NCBI GenBank assembly: GCA_002309575.1
Contig: DBXP01000026.1
Span: 1-31,302, forward strand
Length of the DNA: 31,302 bases
Direction: 5' to 3'
Source of the DNA: a bacterium UBP6_UBA1209
Lineage (GTDB): Bacteria; UBP6; UBA1177
Shown in pieces: positions 1-7,123 of the stretch; position 1 is the stretch's first letter; every line of letters starts with the position of its first letter. The translations under genes and the position numbers were made by a program. The notes below the pieces were generated by a model that was not told where the DNA came from, did no database searches, and saw only the letters and a list, made by a program, of their open reading frames with translations.

Positions 1-1164
1 TCAGCCACTCTGGCTATGACCAACAAGAGCCGTGAACTTAAGGCACAAGGCATCGATGTCATCAGCCTGAGCATCGGTGAACCTGACTTCAACACGCCTG
101 TATCAGCGAAACAGGCAGCTATCGACGCTATCAACGGCAACGACACGCACTATCCGCCTGTACCTGGCACGCCGGCATTGCGCAAGGCTATCGCAGAGAA
201 GCTGAAACGCGACAACGGTCTCGACTACAAGGAGAGCGACATCCTCGTTTCGAACGGTGCGAAGCAGGCTATCAACAATGTACTGCAGGCTATCATCAAC
301 GACGGCGACGAGGTCATCATACCCGCTCCGTTCTGGGTATCTTATCCGGAAATGGTAAAACTGAGCGGCGGTGTGCCCGTTATCGTCAAGAGCGATATGG
401 CGCACGACTTCAAAATCACCGCAGAGGACTTTGAGAAGGCTATTACTCCCAGGACAAAGGCTCTGCTTATCAACACGCCCTGCAACCCGAGCGGCAGCGT
501 CTTCACAAAGGCTGAACTCTCCTCCATCGCAGAAGTGCTGAGGAAATACCCGAATATCATCGTTATCTCCGACGAAATTTATGAGTTCATCCAGTACGAG
601 CACAAACACGAGAGCATGGGCCAGTTCGACTTCCTGAAGGACCGTCTCGTCATCGTAAACGGCGTTGCGAAAGGCTATGCCATGACCGGCTGGAGGATCG
701 GCTATATCGCGGCTCCCCAGGCTATCGTCAAGGCTGCCAACAAGATCCAGGGACAGATCACTTCCGGTATCTGCACCATAGCGCAGGCCGCAGCCGTTAA
801 GGCCCTTGAGCTTTGTCCGGAGAACTCCGATGAGATCAGGGGGATGATGAAGGCTTTCCGCGAGCGCCGCGATACCGTCGTGAAGATGATGAACGAGATC
901 CCCGGCGTGAAGTGCAATACTCCGGCAGGTGCCTTTTATGTCTTCCCCGACATGAAATACTACTTCGGCAAAACCGACGGTCAGACTGTCATTAAGGACA
1001 GCGACGACCTCTGCATGTGGCTGCTTTACAACGCACATGTAGCCTGCGTAGCCGGCAAATCCTTCGGCAACGGCGACTGCATCCGCATCTCCTACGCAAC
1101 CTCGATGGATAAACTGGTTGAAGCTGTAAGAAGGATCAGGGAGGCTCTGACCAGGCTGCACTAG
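1..1164 (+). CDS. Class I/II PLP-dependent aminotransferase (aspartate aminotransferase type), 5' end outside window
   Basis: Likely transfers the amino group between aspartate (or a related amino acid) and 2-oxoglutarate, using pyridoxal phosphate in the cytoplasm. The first ATG is at 16, but the frame is open to base 1 and encodes SATLA before it. This matches the usual family N-terminus (S-x-T-L-A-hydrophobic), so the true start lies upstream and roughly ten residues are missing. Visible landmarks, numbered from the ATG at 16: SIGEPDFNTP near residue 19, the NTPCNPSG motif near 153, SDEIYE near 188, and the PLP lysine K219 in NGVAKGYAMTGWRIGY. These fit the AspB/Igamma subgroup, some members of which also use prephenate. 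The stop is followed 15 nt later by the thymidine kinase ATG, so the two are probably cotranscribed. The family call is secure; the exact substrate is not. Confidence 0.93.
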   Translation, partial: SATLAMTNKSRELKAQGIDVISLSIGEPDFNTPVSAKQAAIDAINGNDTHYPPVPGTPALRKAIAEKLKRDNGLDYKESDILVSNGAKQAINNVLQAIINDGDEVIIPAPFWVSYPEMVKLSGGVPVIVKSDMAHDFKITAEDFEKAITPRTKALLINTPCNPSGSVFTKAELSSIAEVLRKYPNIIVISDEIYEFIQYEHKHESMGQFDFLKDRLVIVNGVAKGYAMTGWRIGYIAAPQAIVKAANKIQGQITSGICTIAQAAAVKALELCPENSDEIRGMMKAFRERRDTVVKMMNEIPGVKCNTPAGAFYVFPDMKYYFGKTDGQTVIKDSDDLCMWLLYNAHVACVAGKSFGNGDCIRISYATSMDKLVEAVRRIREALTRLH

Positions 1165-1179
1165 CGATCGGAGAGGAGT

Positions 1180-1764
1180 ATGGCAAAGCTTTATTTCAGA
1201 TACGGCGCAATGGGTGCCAGCAAAACATCAAATGCGCTGATGGTCGACTACAACTACATGGAACGCGGGCAGCACGCTGTGATTTTCAAGCCCTCTATCG
1301 ACACCCGCGACGGCGTTAAAATTTTGAGGAGCCGGGTCGGGATGCAGAAGGAGGTGCAGCTGATTACGCAGGACGAGGAGCTTTTTTCAACGATTTCCGG
1401 GATGAATTCGGAGCAGAAAATCGACTGCGTGATCATCGACGAGGCCCAGTTCCTGAGCGGTGCGCAGGTGATGCAGCTCTGCGATGTCGTGGACAGGCTC
1501 GGGATCCCGGTCATTGCCTACGGGCTTCGTGCCGACTTCGCGGGGAACCTCTTTCCGGGGAGCGAACGGCTGCTTGCGATGGCGGATTCGATCGAGGAGA
1601 TCAAAACGGTCTGCTGGTGCTCCAAAAAGGCGATCATGAACGCCAGAGTCATCAGCGGCGTCGTCGTAAAAGAGGGTGAGCAGGTGATGCTCGGCGGCAA
1701 CGAAAGCTATGTTGCGCTTTGCCGCAAACACTGGGCTGAGGGCAATCTGGGACCGAAAAGGTGA
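1180..1764 (+). CDS. tdk: Thymidine kinase, type II
   Basis: Phosphorylates thymidine to dTMP with ATP (salvage pathway). The 194 residues match the usual bacterial length. Seen: an N-terminal P-loop GAMGASKT at about residues 9-16, Walker B and catalytic glutamate in IIDEAQF (D87, E88), and zinc ligands C145, C147, C181 and H184 (CWC and CRKH). The substrate-binding GGNESYVALCRKH segment closes the protein. The start is the ATG after a strong GGAGAGGAG ribosome site. The P-loop is unusual: the glycine normally just before the lysine is serine. All other catalytic features are intact, so the gene is probably functional. It lies 15 nt after the aminotransferase. Confidence 0.95.
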   Translation: MAKLYFRYGAMGASKTSNALMVDYNYMERGQHAVIFKPSIDTRDGVKILRSRVGMQKEVQLITQDEELFSTISGMNSEQKIDCVIIDEAQFLSGAQVMQLCDVVDRLGIPVIAYGLRADFAGNLFPGSERLLAMADSIEEIKTVCWCSKKAIMNARVISGVVVKEGEQVMLGGNESYVALCRKHWAEGNLGPKR

Positions 1765-1813
1765 CGCTGGTCACGTTGATGCAAATTTGCGGATTTATTT
1801 TATGAGGTGAAAG

Positions 1814-3772
1814 ATGAAAAAACTTTTTACGATTTTGTTGACGGCAATCTTCTTTTTTGCCTTTACTGCGTGCGACGACAGCAAGGGTGACGACAAAACC
1901 GATGCAGATGCGGGCGACACTGTTTCCGATGAAGATACTGCTGATTCAGGCGATTCAACGGATTCAGGAGATTCAACGGATTCAGGAGATTCAACGGATT
2001 CAGGTGATTCAACGGATTCGGGCGATTCGGCAGATTCAGGAGATTCAACGGATTCAGGAGATTCAACGGATTCGGGCGATTCAACGGACTCGGGCGATTC
2101 AACGGACTCGGGCGATTCAACGGACTCGGGCGATTCAACGGACTCGGGCGATTCGACTCCTGAAGAGTGTTCCGGACTCTCTGTCGGCACGATTTATCCT
2201 AATATCGAATATGACGAGGAAGATGATGCCTATTATGCTGACATGAGCTATCTTGTTACTGACGAGGTCAACGGTCTTCCGGAAGATTCAGATCCATTCC
2301 TTTCTATCGAGTTCTACGGAAGCAACTGGATGACTACTGGAAACTTCAATTTGGGATCGGACGAGAATTCCAATTACGAGACATGCAGCGAGTGTGTTGT
2401 TTTGTCGATAATTGAAGGCGGTACGGAAAAGCTTTTCTTCCAGGAGAGCGGAACGCTGGTAATTACCGATTTTGATGAAAATACCTTTGAGACGAAAGGT
2501 ACATTCTCTGTAAAGCTTGTCGAGAGCGAAATAATGGACAGCGATCCATACACTTCGGCACCTATTGAAAACGGCGATTGTTACGAGATCGAATCGGCTT
2601 CATGGGATGTTTCAGGCTATATAGAGTCCGAAAATGTCGTCGAGATCAAAGAAGTTCAAGGCGGCGAGGTCGAGGCGGATACTTACGTCACGATCAAAAA
2701 CGCGATCGTAAACTCTCCTGTTCTGACAAAAACGGTCCAGAGCGGAACTGCCTGCACGTTTTACGTAACCGACGGAACAACTGACGAACTCAGCGGTCTT
2801 TATGTCTATCAGACTACATGCGGCGAGACTCCGGAGAGGGGAGATGTCGTTACGGTCAAAGGTTACGTTTCGTTCTATAAAGGACAATGGGAGATCATTC
2901 ATAAAAACGGAAGCAGCTACGAGCCTTCGTCCGTCGAAATAACCGGCACGGCTGACCTTCCCGAGGCTTTGACTCTGAAATATTCCGAGCTTGCGGCTGG
3001 TCACAAAGGGCTTCATGTCATTGTAAAGAACGATGAAGCGGTCTCCGTATCGGAGAAGGATTCTCACGGCAATCTTACATTCAGCGACGGTTTGACGGTT
3101 ATCCCGCTGGATTCTTCTTTCACGGCAAACGTCCAGGTCGGCGATACCTACGAGCAGATCGAGGGCTTCTACGATACGGCTTTCGATAAAACCGGTCTGG
3201 TTCTTCTGGAGACCATGCCTGAAGGGACCGGCAACACAGGTGACACCGGTGATTCAGGCGATTCAGGTGATTCAGGCGATTCAGGCGATTCCGGAACGGG
3301 CGTGATCATTGTGAACGGCGGCTTCGAGACAGGCAATCTGACGGGCTGGAAAGGCAGCAAGACGGGGGTATCCAATACCAACATCTCGGTCGTCAGCGAT
3401 AACGATAACGTCAGGACAGGCAGCTACGCGCTTCAGCTTAAGAGCGTTACGCAAAACAAGCGTTTCACGACCCAGTCACTTCATCTGCAGGCGGGAAGCT
3501 ACACCTGCAAGGCCTATGCTAAAGGTGAAACGGCAACAGCCGCTCTCAGAGTCTACTCGACAAATGTCGACGGCAACAGCGAGGGCTATTATCCGGTCAG
3601 AAATTTCTGGAAAGATATCAATTCTACCGATTGGACAGAGCTTACGCTGAGCTTCGATCTGCTTGCAGAGGATTCCGACGTCCAGATCATCCTTTTCCAG
3701 CAGGGCAGCACCGAACTTTCAGGCTCTGTCAACTACTTTGACGATGTGTCCTGCGAAGAGGTTACCGAATAA
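1814..3772 (+). CDS. Surface lipoprotein with 12-copy Asp/Ser/Gly/Thr repeat linker and C-terminal carbohydrate-binding-like domain
   Basis: 652 residues, function unknown. A lipoprotein signal peptide ends in the lipobox FTAC with the lipidated cysteine at C20. It is followed by an acidic stretch and a low-complexity linker of twelve hexapeptides (DSGDST type, residues 44-115). Residues ~120-280 form a Cys-containing domain I do not recognise. Residues ~285-375 (around VTIKNAIV, TFYVTDG and RGDVVTVKGYVSFY) resemble the OB-fold domains of secreted nucleases and DUF5689-like proteins. A second linker of TGD/SGD triplets sits at residues ~475-492. The C-terminus from GVIIVNGGFETG looks like a CBM4/9-type jelly roll (NGGFE...GW start, YFDDVSCEE end). 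The ATG has an AGGTG ribosome site. The two long linkers suggest domains held away from the membrane. Domain assignments are by eye. Confidence 0.85.
   Translation: MKKLFTILLTAIFFFAFTACDDSKGDDKTDADAGDTVSDEDTADSGDSTDSGDSTDSGDSTDSGDSTDSGDSADSGDSTDSGDSTDSGDSTDSGDSTDSGDSTDSGDSTDSGDSTPEECSGLSVGTIYPNIEYDEEDDAYYADMSYLVTDEVNGLPEDSDPFLSIEFYGSNWMTTGNFNLGSDENSNYETCSECVVLSIIEGGTEKLFFQESGTLVITDFDENTFETKGTFSVKLVESEIMDSDPYTSAPIENGDCYEIESASWDVSGYIESENVVEIKEVQGGEVEADTYVTIKNAIVNSPVLTKTVQSGTACTFYVTDGTTDELSGLYVYQTTCGETPERGDVVTVKGYVSFYKGQWEIIHKNGSSYEPSSVEITGTADLPEALTLKYSELAAGHKGLHVIVKNDEAVSVSEKDSHGNLTFSDGLTVIPLDSSFTANVQVGDTYEQIEGFYDTAFDKTGLVLLETMPEGTGNTGDTGDSGDSGDSGDSGDSGTGVIIVNGGFETGNLTGWKGSKTGVSNTNISVVSDNDNVRTGSYALQLKSVTQNKRFTTQSLHLQAGSYTCKAYAKGETATAALRVYSTNVDGNSEGYYPVRNFWKDINSTDWTELTLSFDLLAEDSDVQIILFQQGSTELSGSVNYFDDVSCEEVTE
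1943..2158 (+). repeat. Coding tandem repeat, 12 x 18 bp
   Basis: Twelve uninterrupted 18-bp units of the type GAY-TCN-GGN-GAT-TCN-ACG encode DSGDST (unit 5 ends in Ala). Units 9-11 are identical to each other, and units 2, 3, 6 and 7 are identical to each other, which suggests recent duplication by slippage or unequal exchange. All units are multiples of three, so copy-number changes alter linker length without breaking the frame. Confidence 0.97.
3236..3289 (+). repeat. Coding tandem repeat, 6 x 9 bp (TGD/SGD linker)
   Basis: Six 9-bp units (ACN or TCA, then GGN, then GAY) encode two TGD and four SGD tripeptides between the OB-like domain and the C-terminal jelly-roll-like domain of the lipoprotein at 1814-3772. 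It has the same residue composition as the first linker but a different period. Confidence 0.9.
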
Positions 3773-3786
3773 TCTTTTTCAGTTCC

Positions 3787-3814
3787 TTGTTATCTTCTCG
3801 AAAATCCCTAAAAT
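3787..3814 (+). promoter_or_regulatory. Predicted sigma-70-type promoter for the gene at 3855
   Basis: TTGTTA at 3787-3792 and TAAAAT at 3809-3814 are separated by 16 nt, placing transcription start near 3820 and the ATG about 35 nt later. The same layout (TTGnnn, 16 nt, TAAAAT) occurs in front of three other surface or exported protein genes in this window. Confidence 0.6.
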
Positions 3815-3854
3815 ATTGTGTTTTTTGACTTGAAAGGTTTGTGAGAGGTTTAAA

Positions 3855-5405
3855 ATGAAGAGATGTGGATCGATTTTCGCGCTTTTTCTGATGTTTTTCG
3901 CTGTCTCCTGCGACAACGGCTTGAAATTCAACAATCCGAACGACAAAAACTCGGATGCGTACCGGGGCGGCGATGCCGATGCCGAAAGAGTGGACGATGA
4001 CGCGGAAAGACCCTCCGGCAGGGAGCAGGGTGAGCTTTACGGCGAATGTTACCCTGACAATACCTGCAACGAAGGGCTTAAGTGCGATGTGCTCAACAAT
4101 ATCTGCAAGAAAGATGCAGGCGATTCGGGTGACATCGAGCCTACAGACACGGGTGACACCGAGCCTACGGACACGGGTGACACAACACCGACCGAGGAGG
4201 AAATATGCGCCGAAGCCGGCGGAACTTATGACTATATTGCGGAAGACGAGCTCACGAAATGCTACAAAATCGTAGAATGCGATCCGAAACCTGCCAATAC
4301 CGAATGGCGCGGCGAGCAGAGCTACACCGAATATTACGATCTCGATGAGGGCTATTGGACTCATTTCGGGCTGAACTACAGCACTGAATACGGCGACACC
4401 GGCGAGGCGAAGGTCTGCCAGTATATATGCGCTCTGGGCTTCGACTGGAACGGCTATGCGTGCACAAAGGGCGGTTATCTCAACCTCGGCAACATCTGCA
4501 CCGGTCAGACAAGCTGCTACAACGCATCTTCATCAAATGCAGTTATCACCTGTCCGTCTTCGTCGAGCGCCGATTTCTTTGGTCAGGATGCGCAATACAC
4601 AGGCAAATGCACGGCACAGAGTTTCAGCTCTTCATCGAATGTAATTGTTGACAACAACACAGGTTTGACATGGGAAAAATCGCCTTCGTCAAGCAGCTAC
4701 ACCTGGGCGAACAGAAACACCCACTGCAACGATTTGAACAGCTCGAATTACGGCGGAATCGACACTTGGCGAGTTCCGAATCCGCTTGAACTGCTGACGA
4801 TTGTCAACAACAGCACATACAATCCGGCAACGAACTCGAATTTCTCTGGAATGCCGACAGAAAACAGCACATATTTGTGGACAAACAATGAATACAAAGG
4901 CAACACAAGCTTCGCTTACAACTTCAGTCCGTCATACGGATGGTTTGGGTATAACGGGACAAAAACCAACAATTATAAAGTTCTTTGCGTCAGCGGGGAT
5001 GAGATGAAACCTGCGGTGTCGAGTGATTTTACGACATCGTCAGACGGTACAATAGTCACTGACAACAGAACCGGTCTCATGTGGCAGAAGAACTATCCGA
5101 GTTCGACGACCTATACCTGGAGGAATGCGCTTAAATACTGTGAGGATCTGAGTTATGCAGGTTACACGGACTGGAGACTTCCTAACAAGAATGAGCTGGC
5201 ATCTCTGGTAAACTATGAAAAATCAGGTTCTCCTTATTCATATTTCCCTGATATGTCGAGTGCATGGTTCTGGTCTTCCTCTACCTACGTCGGCAGTACA
5301 AGCTACGCGTGTGCCGTGTTTTTCTACTACGGAATCGTGTACAGCTACTATAAGACGGGCAACGACTTCAACGACTACTACTACTATGTGCGTTGTGTGA
5401 GGTAG
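3855..5405 (+). CDS. Lipoprotein with two Lcl_C/DUF1566 domains; C-terminal domain is a putative DGR variable target
   Basis: 516 residues. The signal peptide ends in lipobox AVSC (lipidated C19), followed by an acidic region, a small Cys-rich segment (CNEGLKC, NNIC) and a linker of repeated TGDTEPTD units near residue 92. Two Lcl_C/DUF1566 domains follow, at about residues 262-382 (VDNNTGLTWEK ... WRVPNPLELL) and 395-516 (VTDNRTGLMWQK ... DWRLPNKNELASL). This family has a C-type-lectin-like fold in known examples, and its last residues form the ligand surface. In the second domain, residues 473-512 lie between blocks shared with the gene at 29179. They are made almost only of Tyr, Asn, Asp, Ser, Phe, Gly and Ile, in codons ending in C or T. 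That fits adenine-specific mutagenesis by a diversity-generating retroelement. The first DUF1566 copy lacks this pattern over most of its length. Likely a surface-displayed, diversifying binding protein with unknown ligand. Confidence 0.9.
   Translation: MKRCGSIFALFLMFFAVSCDNGLKFNNPNDKNSDAYRGGDADAERVDDDAERPSGREQGELYGECYPDNTCNEGLKCDVLNNICKKDAGDSGDIEPTDTGDTEPTDTGDTTPTEEEICAEAGGTYDYIAEDELTKCYKIVECDPKPANTEWRGEQSYTEYYDLDEGYWTHFGLNYSTEYGDTGEAKVCQYICALGFDWNGYACTKGGYLNLGNICTGQTSCYNASSSNAVITCPSSSSADFFGQDAQYTGKCTAQSFSSSSNVIVDNNTGLTWEKSPSSSSYTWANRNTHCNDLNSSNYGGIDTWRVPNPLELLTIVNNSTYNPATNSNFSGMPTENSTYLWTNNEYKGNTSFAYNFSPSYGWFGYNGTKTNNYKVLCVSGDEMKPAVSSDFTTSSDGTIVTDNRTGLMWQKNYPSSTTYTWRNALKYCEDLSYAGYTDWRLPNKNELASLVNYEKSGSPYSYFPDMSSAWFWSSSTYVGSTSYACAVFFYYGIVYSYYKTGNDFNDYYYYVRCVR
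5271..5390 (+). other. Putative DGR variable region (VR-A)
   Basis: The region begins with a 14-nt block (TGGTCTTCCTCTAC) identical to 31048-31061 and ends just before a 15-nt block (CGTTGTGTGAGGTAG) identical to 31150-31164. Of the 23 codons at 5319-5387, 19 end in C or T and encode only F, Y, I, S, G, N or D. Each is reachable from AAC or AAT by changing adenines alone. The other four (GGA, GTG, AAG, ACG) are typical framework codons. The identification is inferred from pattern; no template repeat or reverse transcriptase is present in the window. Confidence 0.75.
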
Positions 5406-5433
5406 GTCCCTGGAGACCGCATTTTGCGCGGTC
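5391..5433 (+). other. Putative IMH-like 3' boundary and downstream hairpin of VR-A
   Basis: The 15-nt block 5391-5405 (ending in the stop codon) and the 21-nt block 5411-5431 are identical to 31150-31164 and 31176-31196. Within the second, GACCGC (5415-5420) and GCGGTC (5428-5433) form a 6-bp stem with a 7-nt loop. In the Bordetella phage DGR, a conserved initiation-of-mutagenic-homing sequence and a hairpin lie just after the variable region. The arrangement here is comparable. There is no T-run, so it is a poor terminator candidate. Confidence 0.65.
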
Positions 5434-5595
5434 ATTGAGCGAAGTCGAAATGAGCGAGCATATTTCGCGCCCGCCGGTTTAAGAGAGGCGGGCATTCCCT
5501 CTCCGTCACTGCGTGACACCTCTCCCGAAGGGCGAGGCAAGGTTTTGACTTGGCTCCCGCTCAGGGGGAGCTGCCGCAAAGCGGCTGAGAGGGTT
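5432..5595. repeat. Cluster of short palindromes, dispersed-repeat-like, between convergent genes
   Basis: This gene-free stretch holds back-to-back inverted repeats: TCATT/AATGA (5432-5453), GCCCGCC/GGCGGGC (5469-5475 and 5487-5493), GTCAC/GTGAC in the low 5510s, an imperfect CCTCTCCC/GGGCGAGG pair near 5519-5537, GCTCCC/GGGAGC near 5554-5571, and GCCGC/GCGGC near 5573-5585. The last modules resemble the small palindromic repeats scattered through many bacterial genomes, from memory and unverified. It may also help separate the convergent genes transcriptionally. No plausible protein is encoded. Confidence 0.6.
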
Positions 5596-5632
5596 GATGA
5601 AATACAGATTCTGGTTGAAAAATGTCGCAGGG

Positions 5633-6511
5633 TTATTTCCTGTTTTCGATCATCCGGACCGGTTTGGTGGCGAAAAGCCTGATTTTTTCGATGGCACGCG
5701 CCTCGATCTGCCTTACACGTTCTTTCGAGATGCCGAATTTTTCGCCGATCTCCTCAAGGGTCAGCGTTTCGTCTGCGAGGTAGCGGTTCCAGATCACGAA
5801 TTTTTCACGCTCGTTCAGGGTTGCGATCGCGTTCTGGAGCTGAGTGCCCATCATCTCATCGTCGAGCTCCTGGTCGAAGTCGGTCTTGTCCTTCAGCTCA
5901 AGCAGGTGTTCGCTGCTTCCGTCAAGTGTCTGGTCGATCGAAATGTCGTTGTATGTCGAAACGACCTGAAGTGCGTTGATGACCTTGTCCGGCGTGACGT
6001 CGAGCCTCTTCGCGACCTCGGTGATGAGTTCGTCCTTCGAGATCTCGCTGCCGGTGTCGTAGCTCTGGATGTCCTTGATCGTCGCCATCATGTTGAAGAA
6101 GAGTTTCCTCTCGTCGCGGCTCTTTCCGAAGCGGACGATGCTCATCTGGCTGATGATGAACTCCTGGATCTTTGCGCGGATCCACCATGTCGCGTAGGTC
6201 GCAAAGCGCACCCCTTTGTCGAGGTCGAATTTCTGGAGTGCCGTCATAAGCCCGAGGTTGCCCTCCTGGATGAGGTCGCTTACATCTCTGAAGTTCCTGA
6301 ATTTATAGGCCAGATTTACCACGAGCTTAAGGTTGCTGATTATGAGCTTTTTGGCGGCTTCATGGTCGCCGTACTCCTGAAACTGGCGGAAAAGTTCGGT
6401 CTCCTCCTCCTGGGAGAGGTCGGGAACGGAGATGACACGCCTGACATAGGTCCTTACGGTCTCGGGCGAGAGGATCGGGATCACCGCCAGCTGCTTGTTG
6501 GAATCGGTCAA
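5633..6511 (-). CDS. rpoH: RNA polymerase heat-shock sigma factor, RpoH family
   Basis: 292 residues, close to the 284 of E. coli sigma-32. It directs RNA polymerase to heat-shock promoters. Region 2 is clear (DLIQEGNLGLMTALQKFD ... RFATYATWWIRAKIQEFI), as is the RpoH-specific region after it (SRDERKLFFNMM, the RpoH box). Region 4 with its helix-turn-helix is at the C-terminus (LTLEEIGEKFGISKERVRQIEARAIEKIR). The start is TTG at 6511: no ATG is available near the N-terminus, and AAGGAGAAG lies just upstream in the end of the preceding gene. That TTG directly follows the TAA of the chalcone-isomerase-like gene, so translation is probably coupled. The divergent grpE-dnaK-dnaJ operon 2.5 kb away is the expected regulon. 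Confidence 0.93.
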   Translation of the reverse strand: MTDSNKQLAVIPILSPETVRTYVRRVISVPDLSQEEETELFRQFQEYGDHEAAKKLIISNLKLVVNLAYKFRNFRDVSDLIQEGNLGLMTALQKFDLDKGVRFATYATWWIRAKIQEFIISQMSIVRFGKSRDERKLFFNMMATIKDIQSYDTGSEISKDELITEVAKRLDVTPDKVINALQVVSTYNDISIDQTLDGSSEHLLELKDKTDFDQELDDEMMGTQLQNAIATLNEREKFVIWNRYLADETLTLEEIGEKFGISKERVRQIEARAIEKIRLFATKPVRMIENRK

Positions 6512-7123
6512 TTACTTCTCCTTTTTTGTCTGTTGTTTCGGGATGCTGACGATCTTGTCGCGGAGCTTCGTGTCGGCGCAGTTGTTGTTGAGCCAGATGC
6601 CGAAGAGCGCCTTTTTGAAGCTGTATCCGGGGATCGTGCCGAGGTGTTCGGAGTTGAAGAGCACCTTTGTCCCGGCATTCGGGGTGTAGAGAAAGGTTAT
6701 TCTCTCGTTCTTCCTCGGCTTTTTGCCGGAATCCTTAAGTATTTTCAGGAAGTTTTCTATTTCTGTCTGGATCGTTGCAAGAAAGGTCTTGTCGTGGTCG
6801 GAGCCGTAGCTGAAGCCGCGCCTGAGTTCGGAACTCAGCTTTCTCATGGTCAGCAGGTTAGATAGCGAAACCAGCTGGAGAGCCATCGGCTCGTCGCTGT
6901 TTTTGAGCTTCATGTTGTCGGTCTCGGTGCCGTTGACGTAGAGCCCGATCGCATAGAGTGAAAAGCCTGCTGGAGCGAAAACCTCGCCGTTTCTGAAGGC
7001 TATCTCATGCTTGCCCGCGTCGGTGACCGAGCCTGCGAAGTTCGGAACTTTAGGCTTGGCTCCGAGAGCGGAAACGATGAGGATGGTTGCGAAAACAGCT
7101 AATACTTTCAGTAATTTAAGCAT
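6512..7123 (-). CDS. Exported chalcone-isomerase-like domain protein
   Basis: 203 residues from the ATG at 7123. An N-terminal signal peptide (MLKLLKVLAVFATILIVSALGA) suggests export. The body matches the bacterial chalcone-isomerase-like fold: AGFSLYAIGLYVNG, then MALQLVSLSNLLTMRKLSSELRRGF, and a C-terminal FKKALFGIWLNNNCADTKLRDKIV. Bacterial members are mostly uncharacterised and usually lack flavonoid substrates, so no reaction is assigned. The frame stays open upstream to a TTG at 7159, but that would lie inside proS and lacks a ribosome site. ATG 7123 overlaps the proS stop by 8 nt and has AGGAAA about 11 nt before it. The stop abuts the rpoH start, giving a proS / CHI-like / rpoH unit. 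Confidence 0.8.
   Translation of the reverse strand: MLKLLKVLAVFATILIVSALGAKPKVPNFAGSVTDAGKHEIAFRNGEVFAPAGFSLYAIGLYVNGTETDNMKLKNSDEPMALQLVSLSNLLTMRKLSSELRRGFSYGSDHDKTFLATIQTEIENFLKILKDSGKKPRKNERITFLYTPNAGTKVLFNSEHLGTIPGYSFKKALFGIWLNNNCADTKLRDKIVSIPKQQTKKEK

Noticed and set aside
103..1161. 352-codon open frame antisense to the aminotransferase
   Set aside because: No family resemblance; it mirrors codon bias of a well-identified gene on the other strand. Similar antisense frames at 5594-6865, 16921-17976, 13947-14174 and 20463-21389 were rejected for the same reason.
1776..1803. TTGATG, 16 nt, TTTTAT as a promoter for the lipoprotein at 1814
   Set aside because: Transcription would start at or after the AGGTG ribosome site, and the -10 is weak. 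Read-through from tdk or an upstream promoter is more likely.
1795..2190. Minus-strand frame of SPESVE repeats and plus-strand frame of IQRIQE repeats
   Set aside because: Both are shadows of the 18-bp coding array, whose correct frame has a lipoprotein signal and extends into folded domains.
4641..5010. First DUF1566 copy of the gene at 3855 as another variable region
   Set aside because: It includes a short Asn/Tyr-rich stretch ending KVLCVSG, but it lacks the 14-nt and 15-nt boundary blocks and has many codons outside the NNY pattern. It may be a decayed ancestral copy.
5415..5433. GACCGC/GCGGTC hairpin as a Rho-independent terminator
   Set aside because: Only six base pairs and no following T-run; its core is conserved after the other target gene, which has its own strong terminator further on.
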